A stretch of DNA of 17,618 nucleotides from Akkermansiaceae bacterium UBA2367 (GTDB lineage: Bacteria; Verrucomicrobiota; Verrucomicrobiia; Verrucomicrobiales; DEV007): the NCBI GenBank assembly GCA_002344525.1, contig DDTJ01000044.1, forward strand, positions 1-17,618. The letters are read 5' to 3'. The translations under genes and the position numbers were made by a program. This document shows, piece after piece, positions 1-5,813 of the stretch. Every line of letters starts with the position of its first letter. Positions within the stretch are counted from its first letter, which is position 1. Under the pieces are notes generated by a model. The model saw nothing but the letters and a program-made list of their open reading frames with translations, did not search any database and had not been told where the DNA came from.

Positions 1-1
1 G

Positions 2-874
2 GAGAGGAGGGCGGCGGCGGAGACTCGATCCCAGTTCGCGGTCGGGAATTTCTATGGGCTGGGGGATTGGGAACAGCGCGGAGGCCCGCCGCTGGCTGGG
101 GCGGGATCTCCCGACGCGCCGAAGGTGCTGCTGTGGGGCGACAGCCACGCGATGGCCGCAGCACCCGTGCTCGACGACTTGGGGAAGGAATTCGGCGTCA
201 CCGTCTATGTGGCATGGAACGGAGGCACTCCCCCGATTTTTGGCGCACGGGGAGGTCCTTCCCGAGGTAGGGAGGAGATCGGGCGGGCTGCGGACGAACG
301 GCGTATGCTGGACCTGCTGGAAAGCACCCGCTTCGACGCAGCCCTGTTCGTCGCCAGATGGCCCATGTACATCGAAGGTCACACGAGCGGGAGGCCGAAC
401 CGGGATTTGCTGACCGAGCCGGGTGCGGGCAGACCGTCCACGCGCGAGGAGGCGGCCCGCCTGTTCTTGAAGCATTTCCCAGCCACCATCGCGCACCTCG
501 AAAGCCGGGGAGCCAAGGTCTATGTGATGCAGAACGTGGGGATGCAGCCCGTCCACGTCCAACTGGCGTTTTCCCAAACTCGCAAGCGCGGGAAGAGGGA
601 CATCAACGACTGGGCCTTGACCCTCGACGAGCATCGCAAGAGAAACGCCGGGGTCGCGAAGCTGCTGGGGCTGGCGGTCGATGGGACCGGCGCGGTCCTA
701 CTGGACCCCATGCCCCTGTTCACGGACGAGAGGGGCATCTATCTGATGGCGAAGGACGGCGAGGCCTTCTACTCGGATACGAACCACCTCTCGCCCGCCG
801 GAGCCCGGCAGTTGAGGCCGCTGCTGGAGCCGATCTTCCGGGAAGCGGCTGGGCGGACCCGGACGGAGCGATAG
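2..874 (+). CDS. C-terminal part of an acyltransferase with SGNH domain (5' end outside window)
   Basis: The reading frame is open from base 2 and has no convincing start, so the gene begins left of the window. What remains is about 290 residues of an SGNH-hydrolase fold. Block I is GDSHA (bases 137-151), giving the nucleophile serine. The DxxH pair lies near the end in SDTNHLS (Asp at 776-778, His at 785-787), giving the rest of the triad. In OafA/YrhL-like proteins this domain follows ten membrane helices of an acyltransferase-3 domain and O-acetylates cell-surface polysaccharide. The first visible residues would be the linker between the two domains. A GTG at 125 could be called as a start, but it sits three codons before the active-site block and would cut the fold. 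The gene ends 27 bases before the convergent clpX stop, with no obvious terminator between. The SGNH call is firm; the missing membrane half is inferred from the family. Confidence 0.78.
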   Translation, partial: ERRAAAETRSQFAVGNFYGLGDWEQRGGPPLAGAGSPDAPKVLLWGDSHAMAAAPVLDDLGKEFGVTVYVAWNGGTPPIFGARGGPSRGREEIGRAADERRMLDLLESTRFDAALFVARWPMYIEGHTSGRPNRDLLTEPGAGRPSTREEAARLFLKHFPATIAHLESRGAKVYVMQNVGMQPVHVQLAFSQTRKRGKRDINDWALTLDEHRKRNAGVAKLLGLAVDGTGAVLLDPMPLFTDERGIYLMAKDGEAFYSDTNHLSPAGARQLRPLLEPIFREAAGRTRTER

Positions 875-901
875 CGGGATGCCCTTTCTGCGCCCGCCGA
901 C

Positions 902-2203
902 TCAAGCCGCTTCCTTCTCCCCGTCCTTGAGGGGGGCTTGGTCCTCGATGGCGACGGGAAGGCGCTTGCCCTCGACGACTTCGCGGTCGATGACGACGCG
1001 GGTGCAACCCTCGTGGTCGGGGGCGTCGAACATCACGTCGAGCATCAGCTTTTCGAAGATGGAGCGCAGGGCGCGCGCCCCGGTGCCGCGGCCCATGGCC
1101 TCCTCGGCGAGGGCTTCGAGGCCGTCTTCGGTGATGTCGAGGGTGACGCCGTCCATGGCGAGAAGCTTGCTGTATTGCTTCACCATCGCGTTCTTCGGCT
1201 CGGTGAGGACTCGGATCAGCTCCTCGCGCTTGAGGGGGCGCAGGGTCGAGACGACGGGAAGGCGGCCGATGAACTCGGGGATGAGGCCGAAGCCGTGGAG
1301 GTCCTCGGGCGAGATGTTGCGGAGCTGGCGCTCGATCTCCGGTTCGCTCGCGACTTTGGTGGTCTCGTCGCCGAAACCGAGCACCTTCTTGCCAAGGCGG
1401 CGCTTCACGATCTCCTCAAGGCCGACGAAGGCGCCGCCGCAGATGAAGAGGATCTTCTCGGTGTTGACCTGGATGTACTCCTGCTGCGGATGCTTGCGCC
1501 CGCCTTGGGGCGGCACGTTGCAGACGGTACCCTCCAGCATTTTCAGCAGGGCCTGCTGCACGCCCTCGCCGGAAACATCGCGGGTGATGGAGACGTTTTC
1601 GGTCTTGCGGCCGATCTTGTCGATCTCGTCGATGTAGACGATGCCCATCTCGGCGCGCTTCACGTCGTAGTCGGCGGCTTGGAGGAGGCGCAGGATGATG
1701 TTCTCGACATCCTCGCCGACGTAGCCGGCCTCGGTCAGGGTGGTGGCGTCGGCGATGCAGCAGGGCACGTTGAGCAGTTTCGCGAGGGTCTTGGCGAGAA
1801 GGGTCTTGCCCGACCCGGTGGGGCCGATGAGGAGGATGTTGCTCTTCTCGATCTCGACGTCCTCGTATTTGGAGAACTGGTTGTGCGCCTTGACCTTGGC
1901 AGGCACGCTGAACTGCTGGAGCCGCTTGTAGTGGTTGTGGACGGCCACGGAGAGGACCTTCTTGGCGTGCTCCTGCCCGACGACGTACTGGTTGAGGTTG
2001 TCGAAAAGCTCCGTCGGCTTCGGCACGGTGAACTCGGTGGCGATCTCCTCCTCCTGCTCGTGGAGCTCCTTTTCGAGGATGCCCCGGCAGACGTTGATGC
2101 AGCCGTCGCAGATGTAGACGCCGGGGCCGGCGATCAGCTTTTTGACTTCGGCATGGCTCTTTCCGCAGAAGGAGCACATCGTGAGGTTGGAGGCTCTAGC
2201 CAT
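902..2203 (-). CDS. clpX: ClpX, ATP-dependent unfoldase subunit of ClpXP protease
   Basis: This 433-residue protein has full ClpX length and all key elements. The N-terminal zinc-binding domain has Cys10, Cys13, Cys32 and Cys35. Walker A is GPTGSGKT (127-134), the pore-1 loop is GYVG (160-163), and Walker B is IVYIDEID (188-195). The RKH pore loop is at 236-238, the ClpP-docking loop reads LGF (275-277; IGF in E. coli) and sensor 2 is GAR (375-377). It forms a cytoplasmic hexamer that unfolds tagged substrates and threads them into ClpP. The retained LGF loop indicates it still docks ClpP, although neither clpP nor tig is adjacent, unlike the common tig-clpP-clpX order. The start ATG is fixed by the zinc domain. 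The leader is pyrimidine-rich with no Shine-Dalgarno site. The 171-base gap upstream holds an A+T-rich tract that could carry its own promoter. Confidence 0.97.
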   Translation of the reverse strand: MARASNLTMCSFCGKSHAEVKKLIAGPGVYICDGCINVCRGILEKELHEQEEEIATEFTVPKPTELFDNLNQYVVGQEHAKKVLSVAVHNHYKRLQQFSVPAKVKAHNQFSKYEDVEIEKSNILLIGPTGSGKTLLAKTLAKLLNVPCCIADATTLTEAGYVGEDVENIILRLLQAADYDVKRAEMGIVYIDEIDKIGRKTENVSITRDVSGEGVQQALLKMLEGTVCNVPPQGGRKHPQQEYIQVNTEKILFICGGAFVGLEEIVKRRLGKKVLGFGDETTKVASEPEIERQLRNISPEDLHGFGLIPEFIGRLPVVSTLRPLKREELIRVLTEPKNAMVKQYSKLLAMDGVTLDITEDGLEALAEEAMGRGTGARALRSIFEKLMLDVMFDAPDHEGCTRVVIDREVVEGKRLPVAIEDQAPLKDGEKEAA

Positions 2204-2254
2204 GGAGGGGAGAGGGGATGGAAAGGCCGCAGCCCTGGCAAAGGACGGTGGCTG

Positions 2255-2335
2255 AAGAATTTACTCTAGACGAGGTCCAGGGAAAAGCGAGTTGGAATTT
2301 AATTTTCCAGAATTGTAAAATTTTTCGTAGAGAGC
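2255..2335 (-). promoter_or_regulatory. A+T-rich tract upstream of clpX, possible promoter region
   Basis: This short tract is clearly richer in A and T than the surrounding sequence. Read on the minus strand it contains TTTACA followed by AATTAAATT-like sequence, which could form -35 and -10 elements for clpX. Spacing and match to consensus are poor, so only the region is called, not exact boxes. Confidence 0.3.
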
Positions 2336-2374
2336 CGGAGAGCTACCGAGACTTGCGAATCGGGATCGGCCCGC

Positions 2375-3187
2375 TCAGGAGCGCTGGGGGAAGGGCAGGG
2401 AATGGGCCTTCACCATGGTCGCGTCGGCGGTGAAGGTGATGTGGTGGAAGGGGATGGGGCCGCCGGGAAGGAAGTCGCAGAATTCGTCGTCCGGTCCGGC
2501 GGTGAACTCGCAAGCCGGGCTGGAGACGCCGGACTGGAGGACGCCGTCGCGATAGAGGGCGAGGCCGCGATGGAGGTGGCCGGAGAAAATCCCTCGGAGC
2601 CATCCCCCGGCCTTCGCGGCGAGGGCGGCTTGGAACTCGGTCCCGTTCGTGACGAGAAGGTGCTCGTCGATCCACTTCGACCCGATGGGGGTGAGCGGGT
2701 AATGGAGGAAGACGGCGGCGGGCTTCGTGCCGCTGACGCGGTCGAGCACGGCGGCGGCGTGCGAATCGGGAAGGCGGCCGTGCGGCCCCTCGGCGGGCGG
2801 GACTTTGGCGTCCATCACGAAGAACTCGACCTTCTCCCCGACCGCTCCCGCGATGCGGTAGCAGAGGCGGTCCTCCGAATCCGGCACGAGCGGTTCCAAG
2901 GGGCCGAAGGCGAGGGCCTCGCGCATCATCGCCACGTCGTCGTGGTTCCCGGTGGCGTAGTAGACGGGGGCTGGCAATTGCGAGAGGACCTCGGCGGCGA
3001 GGGCGTAGGCGTCGGGGTCGGGATCGTTCACGACATCTCCGGTGTGGACGATGAAATCGGGGGTGAAGGACAGCGCCCGGATGGCCTCGACGAGGGCCTC
3101 GGCGCGCTCATAAGCGTTCGCCCCGCGAATGGCATGAGCGCGGTCGGGACCGAAGTGGGTGTCGCTGAGGTGGATGACTTCGAGCAC
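2375..3187 (-). CDS. Calcineurin-like metallophosphoesterase (class III cyclic nucleotide or glycerophosphodiesterase type)
   Basis: This 270-residue cytoplasmic enzyme has every metal-binding motif of the calcineurin-like phosphoesterase fold. These are SDTHFG (Asp9, His11), GDVVND (Asp51), GNHD (Asn81 with the catalytic His82), His162 in FLHYP and GHLH (His204, His206). The DxH...GD...GNHD...H...GHxH layout and the length match the CpdA/GpdQ class, which uses two metal ions to hydrolyse phosphodiesters such as cAMP or glycerophosphodiesters. The substrate cannot be read from sequence. The start is a GTG only eight codons before the first metal motif; no downstream start would keep the fold. 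It lies 30 bases after the esterase gene on the same strand and is probably co-transcribed with esterase and pdxH, though no shared pathway is evident. No signal peptide is seen. Confidence 0.88.
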   Translation of the reverse strand: MLEVIHLSDTHFGPDRAHAIRGANAYERAEALVEAIRALSFTPDFIVHTGDVVNDPDPDAYALAAEVLSQLPAPVYYATGNHDDVAMMREALAFGPLEPLVPDSEDRLCYRIAGAVGEKVEFFVMDAKVPPAEGPHGRLPDSHAAAVLDRVSGTKPAAVFLHYPLTPIGSKWIDEHLLVTNGTEFQAALAAKAGGWLRGIFSGHLHRGLALYRDGVLQSGVSSPACEFTAGPDDEFCDFLPGGPIPFHHITFTADATMVKAHSLPFPQRS

Positions 3188-3217
3188 GGCGGGGGGAAGT
3201 TGGAAGGGGTTCGGCGT

Positions 3218-3946
3218 TCAGTTTTCAGCCGCCGGGAGGGAGTGGGAGAGGAGCCACTCGTAGAACTCGGGATTCGCGTAGGTCTCGGTCCAGGAGTCGT
3301 GTCCCGCCTCGGGGTAGACGGTGAGCTTCGCCCGGGTGCTGCCCGCCTTCTCCAAGGCCGCGACGAGGCGGGCCGACTCCTCCAGCGGCACGGCCGTGTC
3401 TTTCGCGCCGTGGAAGGCCCAGACCGGGAGGTGCGAAATCCGGCGTGTCAGGTAGGGGACGCCTCCGCCACAGATCGGGGCGATGGCGGCGAAGCGTTGC
3501 GGGGCGAGGGTCGCGAAGTGCCAAGTGCCGTAGCCGCCCATGCTGAGTCCGGTCAGATAGAGACACGAGGGGTCGACGCGGTATTCCGCCACGAGGTGGT
3601 CGACGAGCTCCAGCACCGGCTGCGTGGTCCACCATTCGTCGGCGGGGCATTGCGGCGAGACGAGGAGGAAGGGGAATTTCTCACCCTCGGCCACCCGCTT
3701 CGGCGGGCCATGCTTGGCGACCGCGTCGAGGTCGGAGCCCCGCTCCCCGGCCCCGTGGAGGAAGATCACGAGGGGCCATCGTTTCTCCGCGTCCGCCTCG
3801 TAGCCCTCGGGCAGGGAGAGGAGGTAGTCAAGGCGCAGGATCTTGTCGGAAGGGCGTTCGAAACGCTGCTTGGCCGGTTCCTCTCCGGGCGCGTTCAGGG
3901 CGAGGAGCAGGCAGGCGGAGGGAAGGAGGAAGCGCACGAGATTCAT
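3218..3946 (-). CDS. Secreted alpha/beta-hydrolase esterase (PHB-depolymerase/feruloyl-esterase-like)
   Basis: This 242-residue protein begins with a signal peptide (MNLVRFLLPSACLLLALNA) and is probably exported. The oxyanion-hole motif HGAGERG is at about 64-70 and the nucleophile elbow GLSMGG has Ser135. Asp183 in HGAKDTAVP and His216 in EAGHDSW complete the triad. The order and spacing match the predicted peptidase/poly(3-hydroxybutyrate)-depolymerase-like family, whose members cleave esters of polymers or plant phenolics; the substrate is not determinable. The reading frame is open for 49 more codons upstream to 4093. The ATG at 3946 is preferred because it starts the signal peptide and leaves 64 bases after pdxH, whereas the longer form would overlap pdxH. 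Cys12 lies too early in the hydrophobic stretch to be a convincing lipobox. Confidence 0.85.
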   Translation of the reverse strand: MNLVRFLLPSACLLLALNAPGEEPAKQRFERPSDKILRLDYLLSLPEGYEADAEKRWPLVIFLHGAGERGSDLDAVAKHGPPKRVAEGEKFPFLLVSPQCPADEWWTTQPVLELVDHLVAEYRVDPSCLYLTGLSMGGYGTWHFATLAPQRFAAIAPICGGGVPYLTRRISHLPVWAFHGAKDTAVPLEESARLVAALEKAGSTRAKLTVYPEAGHDSWTETYANPEFYEWLLSHSLPAAEN

Positions 3947-4010
3947 CCCCCCGAGGATAGCCCGCCGCACCCGCCTCGCTAGTGAAAAAAGCGTTGCTGC
4001 AAACTCGGGA

Positions 4011-4679
4011 TCACGGGCTGAGCCGTTCGATCGTCCACCCCTCCGTCCCGTCCCGGCGGTAGAGAAAACGGTCGTGCTTCCGCCCGGCACCACCTTGCCA
4101 GAACTCCACCGATTCCGGCACGACGCGGTAGCCGCCCCAGAAGTCCGGCAGGGGTACGCCGTCGGGTTGCCCGTTGTCGGGATATTGCGCCTCGAATTCG
4201 GCGGCGCGGCGGTCGAGCCAGGCGCGGTCGGGGATGGCGGCGCTCTGGGTCGAGGCCCAGGCTCCGATGCGGCTTTCGTAGGGGCGCGAGAAGAAGTAGG
4301 CCCGCGACTCCTCGCGGGAGGTTTTCTCGACCCGGCCGCGGACGTGGACCTGCCGCTCCAACTCCCGCCAAAAGAAAGTCAGGGAGGCGGCGGGGTTCGC
4401 CGCGAGCTCCCGGCCTTTGCGGCTCTCGTAGTTGGTGAAGAAGGTCACGCCCTCCTCGCCGAAGTCCTTCATCAGCACCGTGCGCGAATTCGGCAGCCCG
4501 TCGAGGCCGAGGGTGGCGAGGACGAGGGCGTTCGGCTCGCGCAAGCCCGCCGCGACCGCCTCCTCGAACCAGCGGGCGAACTGCGCCACGGGCGAGGCGG
4601 AGAGGTCGGCGCGGCGCAAGCTCGCGGCGCGGTAGTCGCGGCGCATCGCGGCGAGGGTTTCGGGGGCGGAATCGGTCAT
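4011..4679 (-). CDS. pdxH: Pyridoxamine/pyridoxine 5'-phosphate oxidase
   Basis: This 222-residue FMN flavoprotein oxidises pyridoxine or pyridoxamine 5'-phosphate to pyridoxal 5'-phosphate with oxygen, the last step of B6 synthesis and salvage. Family landmarks are RTVLMKDF, the FFTNYESRKG strand-loop, the GRVEKTS stretch, the RPYESRIGAWAS...QS motif and a C-terminal dimerisation block containing WGGYRVVPESVEFWQGG and HDR. The C-terminal Arg-x-His-Asp-Arg region reads GRKHDR, close to the usual RLHDR that holds the substrate phosphate. The ATG at 4679 gives the typical MTDSAPETLAAMRRDY start. The frame also allows a TTG eleven codons upstream, which is less likely. No Shine-Dalgarno site is visible. 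It leads a probable operon with the esterase and phosphoesterase and is divergent from hpt. Confidence 0.95.
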   Translation of the reverse strand: MTDSAPETLAAMRRDYRAASLRRADLSASPVAQFARWFEEAVAAGLREPNALVLATLGLDGLPNSRTVLMKDFGEEGVTFFTNYESRKGRELAANPAASLTFFWRELERQVHVRGRVEKTSREESRAYFFSRPYESRIGAWASTQSAAIPDRAWLDRRAAEFEAQYPDNGQPDGVPLPDFWGGYRVVPESVEFWQGGAGRKHDRFLYRRDGTEGWTIERLSP

Positions 4680-4736
4680 GGGATAGCAAAGCCGCAAGAG
4701 GGGCGGCGTCAAATGCCGGGGATCGGGCGGATCGGA

Positions 4737-4833
4737 GGGACCGCTGATTTTCGCGAAACTTCGCTGATGGCTTCCGCACCACTGGAACGGCCATCTGTAA
4801 AATCAGCGAAGATCAGCGCCCATCAGCGGTCCC
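4737..4833. repeat. Interrupted inverted repeat of TCAGCG-type units
   Basis: The outer arms are a perfect 12-base inverted repeat, GGGACCGCTGAT (4737-4748) and ATCAGCGGTCCC (4822-4833). The inner arms are a perfect 9-base pair, TTCGCTGAT (4760-4768) and ATCAGCGAA (4802-4810). The non-pairing stretches between outer and inner arms are exactly 11 bases on both sides, so the element is symmetric. A further GATGGC/GCCATC pair (4766-4771, 4790-4795) can close the centre. The word ATCAGCG occurs three times in the right half. It lies between the divergent starts of pdxH and hpt, so it could act as a regulatory hairpin or be a dispersed REP-like element. Confidence 0.8.
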
Positions 4834-4887
4834 AACCCCATTCCGGTCTCGCCGCTCCCTTTTCCGGTTGAAAGCGTCACGGGGGCG

Positions 4888-5475
4888 ATGTCCTTTGGAC
4901 GCGTGACAGGCGGCGACAATGGAACCCTCGACGGGCGGCTCGAACGCATCCTCTTCGACCAAGCGGCCATCCGCGAGCGCATCGCGGGCATGGGCGCGAG
5001 GATCACGGAGGACTACGGGGGCGGCGACCTCACCATCGTCGCGGTGCTCCAGGGCGGGGTGCTCTTCCTCGCCGACCTCATCCGCGAGATCCGCCTGCCC
5101 CTGCGGATGGACTCGATCTCGGTGGCGAGCTACCACGGCGGCACGGCCAGTTCGGGGACGGTCACCTTCCACCAGAGCCGGCTCCCCGACGTGGAGGGCC
5201 GCGACGTCCTCGTCCTCGACGACATCCTCGACTCGGGGCGCACCCTTGGCGCGATCCTGGAGCGCCTCCGCGCGGAATGCCGTCCGCGTTCCCTGCGCTC
5301 CGCCGTGCTCCTCTCGAAGCGGGTCGAGCGCGCCGTGCCTATCGAGGCCGACTACCTCGGCTTCGAGATCGGCGACGAGTTCGTCGTCGGCTACGGACTC
5401 GACTACCGGGGGGAATACCGCAACCTGCCCATGATCGGGGTGCTCAAGCGGGAATGGATCGACGACAGGGGATGA
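4888..5475 (+). CDS. hpt: Hypoxanthine phosphoribosyltransferase
   Basis: This 195-residue type I phosphoribosyltransferase converts hypoxanthine or guanine plus PRPP to IMP or GMP in purine salvage. The PRPP loop is VLVLDDILDSGRT (107-119) with the acidic pair Asp111-Asp112. The PPi-binding VLQGGVLF (53-60) lies upstream, the flexible loop with SYHGG is at 81-85, and the purine-binding end YLGFEIGDEFVVGYGLD is at 156-172. Length is slightly above the usual 175-185 because of about 15 extra N-terminal residues. The ATG at 4888 follows a GGGGG run but no standard Shine-Dalgarno site. Its TGA stop overlaps the moaD ATG as ATGA, so the two are probably translationally coupled. A 97-base inverted repeat lies just upstream. 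Confidence 0.95.
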   Translation: MSFGRVTGGDNGTLDGRLERILFDQAAIRERIAGMGARITEDYGGGDLTIVAVLQGGVLFLADLIREIRLPLRMDSISVASYHGGTASSGTVTFHQSRLPDVEGRDVLVLDDILDSGRTLGAILERLRAECRPRSLRSAVLLSKRVERAVPIEADYLGFEIGDEFVVGYGLDYRGEYRNLPMIGVLKREWIDDRG

Positions 5476-5717
5476 AGGTGACGGTGCTCTTTTTTTCCGT
5501 CCTCCGCGACCTCGCCGGGACGGAGCGGATCGAGATCGACTTGCCGGGCGGGGCGAGCCTCGGCGATCTCGTCGCGGCGGTGGCTGCGGAGGTTCCCGGT
5601 CTCGCCGCGTGGGATGGAAAGCTCCTCCTCGCGGTGAACGGGGAATACGCGGGGCGGGAGGTCGTTCTCGCAGAGGGTGATGAGGTGGCTTTGATGCCTC
5701 CTGTTCAGGGTGGGTGA
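5472..5717 (+). CDS. moaD: MoaD-type sulfur carrier, molybdopterin synthase small subunit
   Basis: This 81-residue ubiquitin-fold protein ends in the diagnostic Gly-Gly (MPPVQGG), whose C-terminus is adenylated and thiocarboxylated to donate sulfur to precursor Z during molybdopterin synthesis. The opening VTVLFFSVLRDLAG and the central LLLAVNGEYA...LAEGDEVALMPPVQGG match MoaD better than ThiS, which is shorter and lacks the LRDLAG start. The ATG overlaps the hpt stop by four bases (ATGA) with an AGGGG just before it. The frame stays open much further upstream within hpt, but the internal start is required by the family length. Its partners (moaE, moaB, moeB) are not in the window, so the pairing with a purine salvage gene is unusual. 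Confidence 0.9.
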   Translation: MKVTVLFFSVLRDLAGTERIEIDLPGGASLGDLVAAVAAEVPGLAAWDGKLLLAVNGEYAGREVVLAEGDEVALMPPVQGG

Positions 5718-5726
5718 ACCTGCGAC

Positions 5727-5805
5727 TCCTTACTCATACTCCTTACTCGAAATCGAAGCTCCCTCGACGTTCGGATGGAGTAAGAGTAAAGAGTAAGAGT
5801 AAGGA
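5727..5805. repeat. TTACTC/GAGTAA hairpin element, copy 1
   Basis: Two 22-base arms (5727-5748 and 5784-5805) made of TTACTC and GAGTAA units are inverted with only two mismatches. Between them lies a 35-base core containing CCCTCGACGTTCGGATGG (5761-5778). Bases 5760-5784 are identical to 9003-9027 in copy 2. Within the core, bases 5753-5757 can pair with 5770-5774 around a CCCTCG loop. The element begins ten bases after moaD ends, and its right arm runs into the start of the next gene. It has no T-run of a classical terminator and no coding content. Confidence 0.85.
5801..5805 (+). promoter_or_regulatory. Ribosome binding site AAGGA supplied by the repeat
   Basis: AAGGA lies in the last bases of the repeat arm. 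It is eight bases before the ATG at 5814 but only two before the ATG at 5808. Normal spacing therefore favours 5814 as the true start of the following gene. It is one of few recognisable Shine-Dalgarno sites in the window. Confidence 0.5.
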
Positions 5806-5813
5806 ATATGAGT

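Noticed and set aside
938..2269. 443-residue open frame on the + strand
   Set aside because: It is antisense to clpX, whose motifs are complete. No domain is visible in the antisense product.
3947..4093. 49-codon N-terminal extension of the esterase
   Set aside because: It would overlap pdxH by 83 bases and bury the signal peptide, so the ATG at 3946 is preferred.
5727..5805. TTACTC/GAGTAA runs as a CRISPR array
   Set aside because: Units are 6-7 bases with no spacers of uniform length and are arranged as inverted arms, so this is a hairpin element, not CRISPR.
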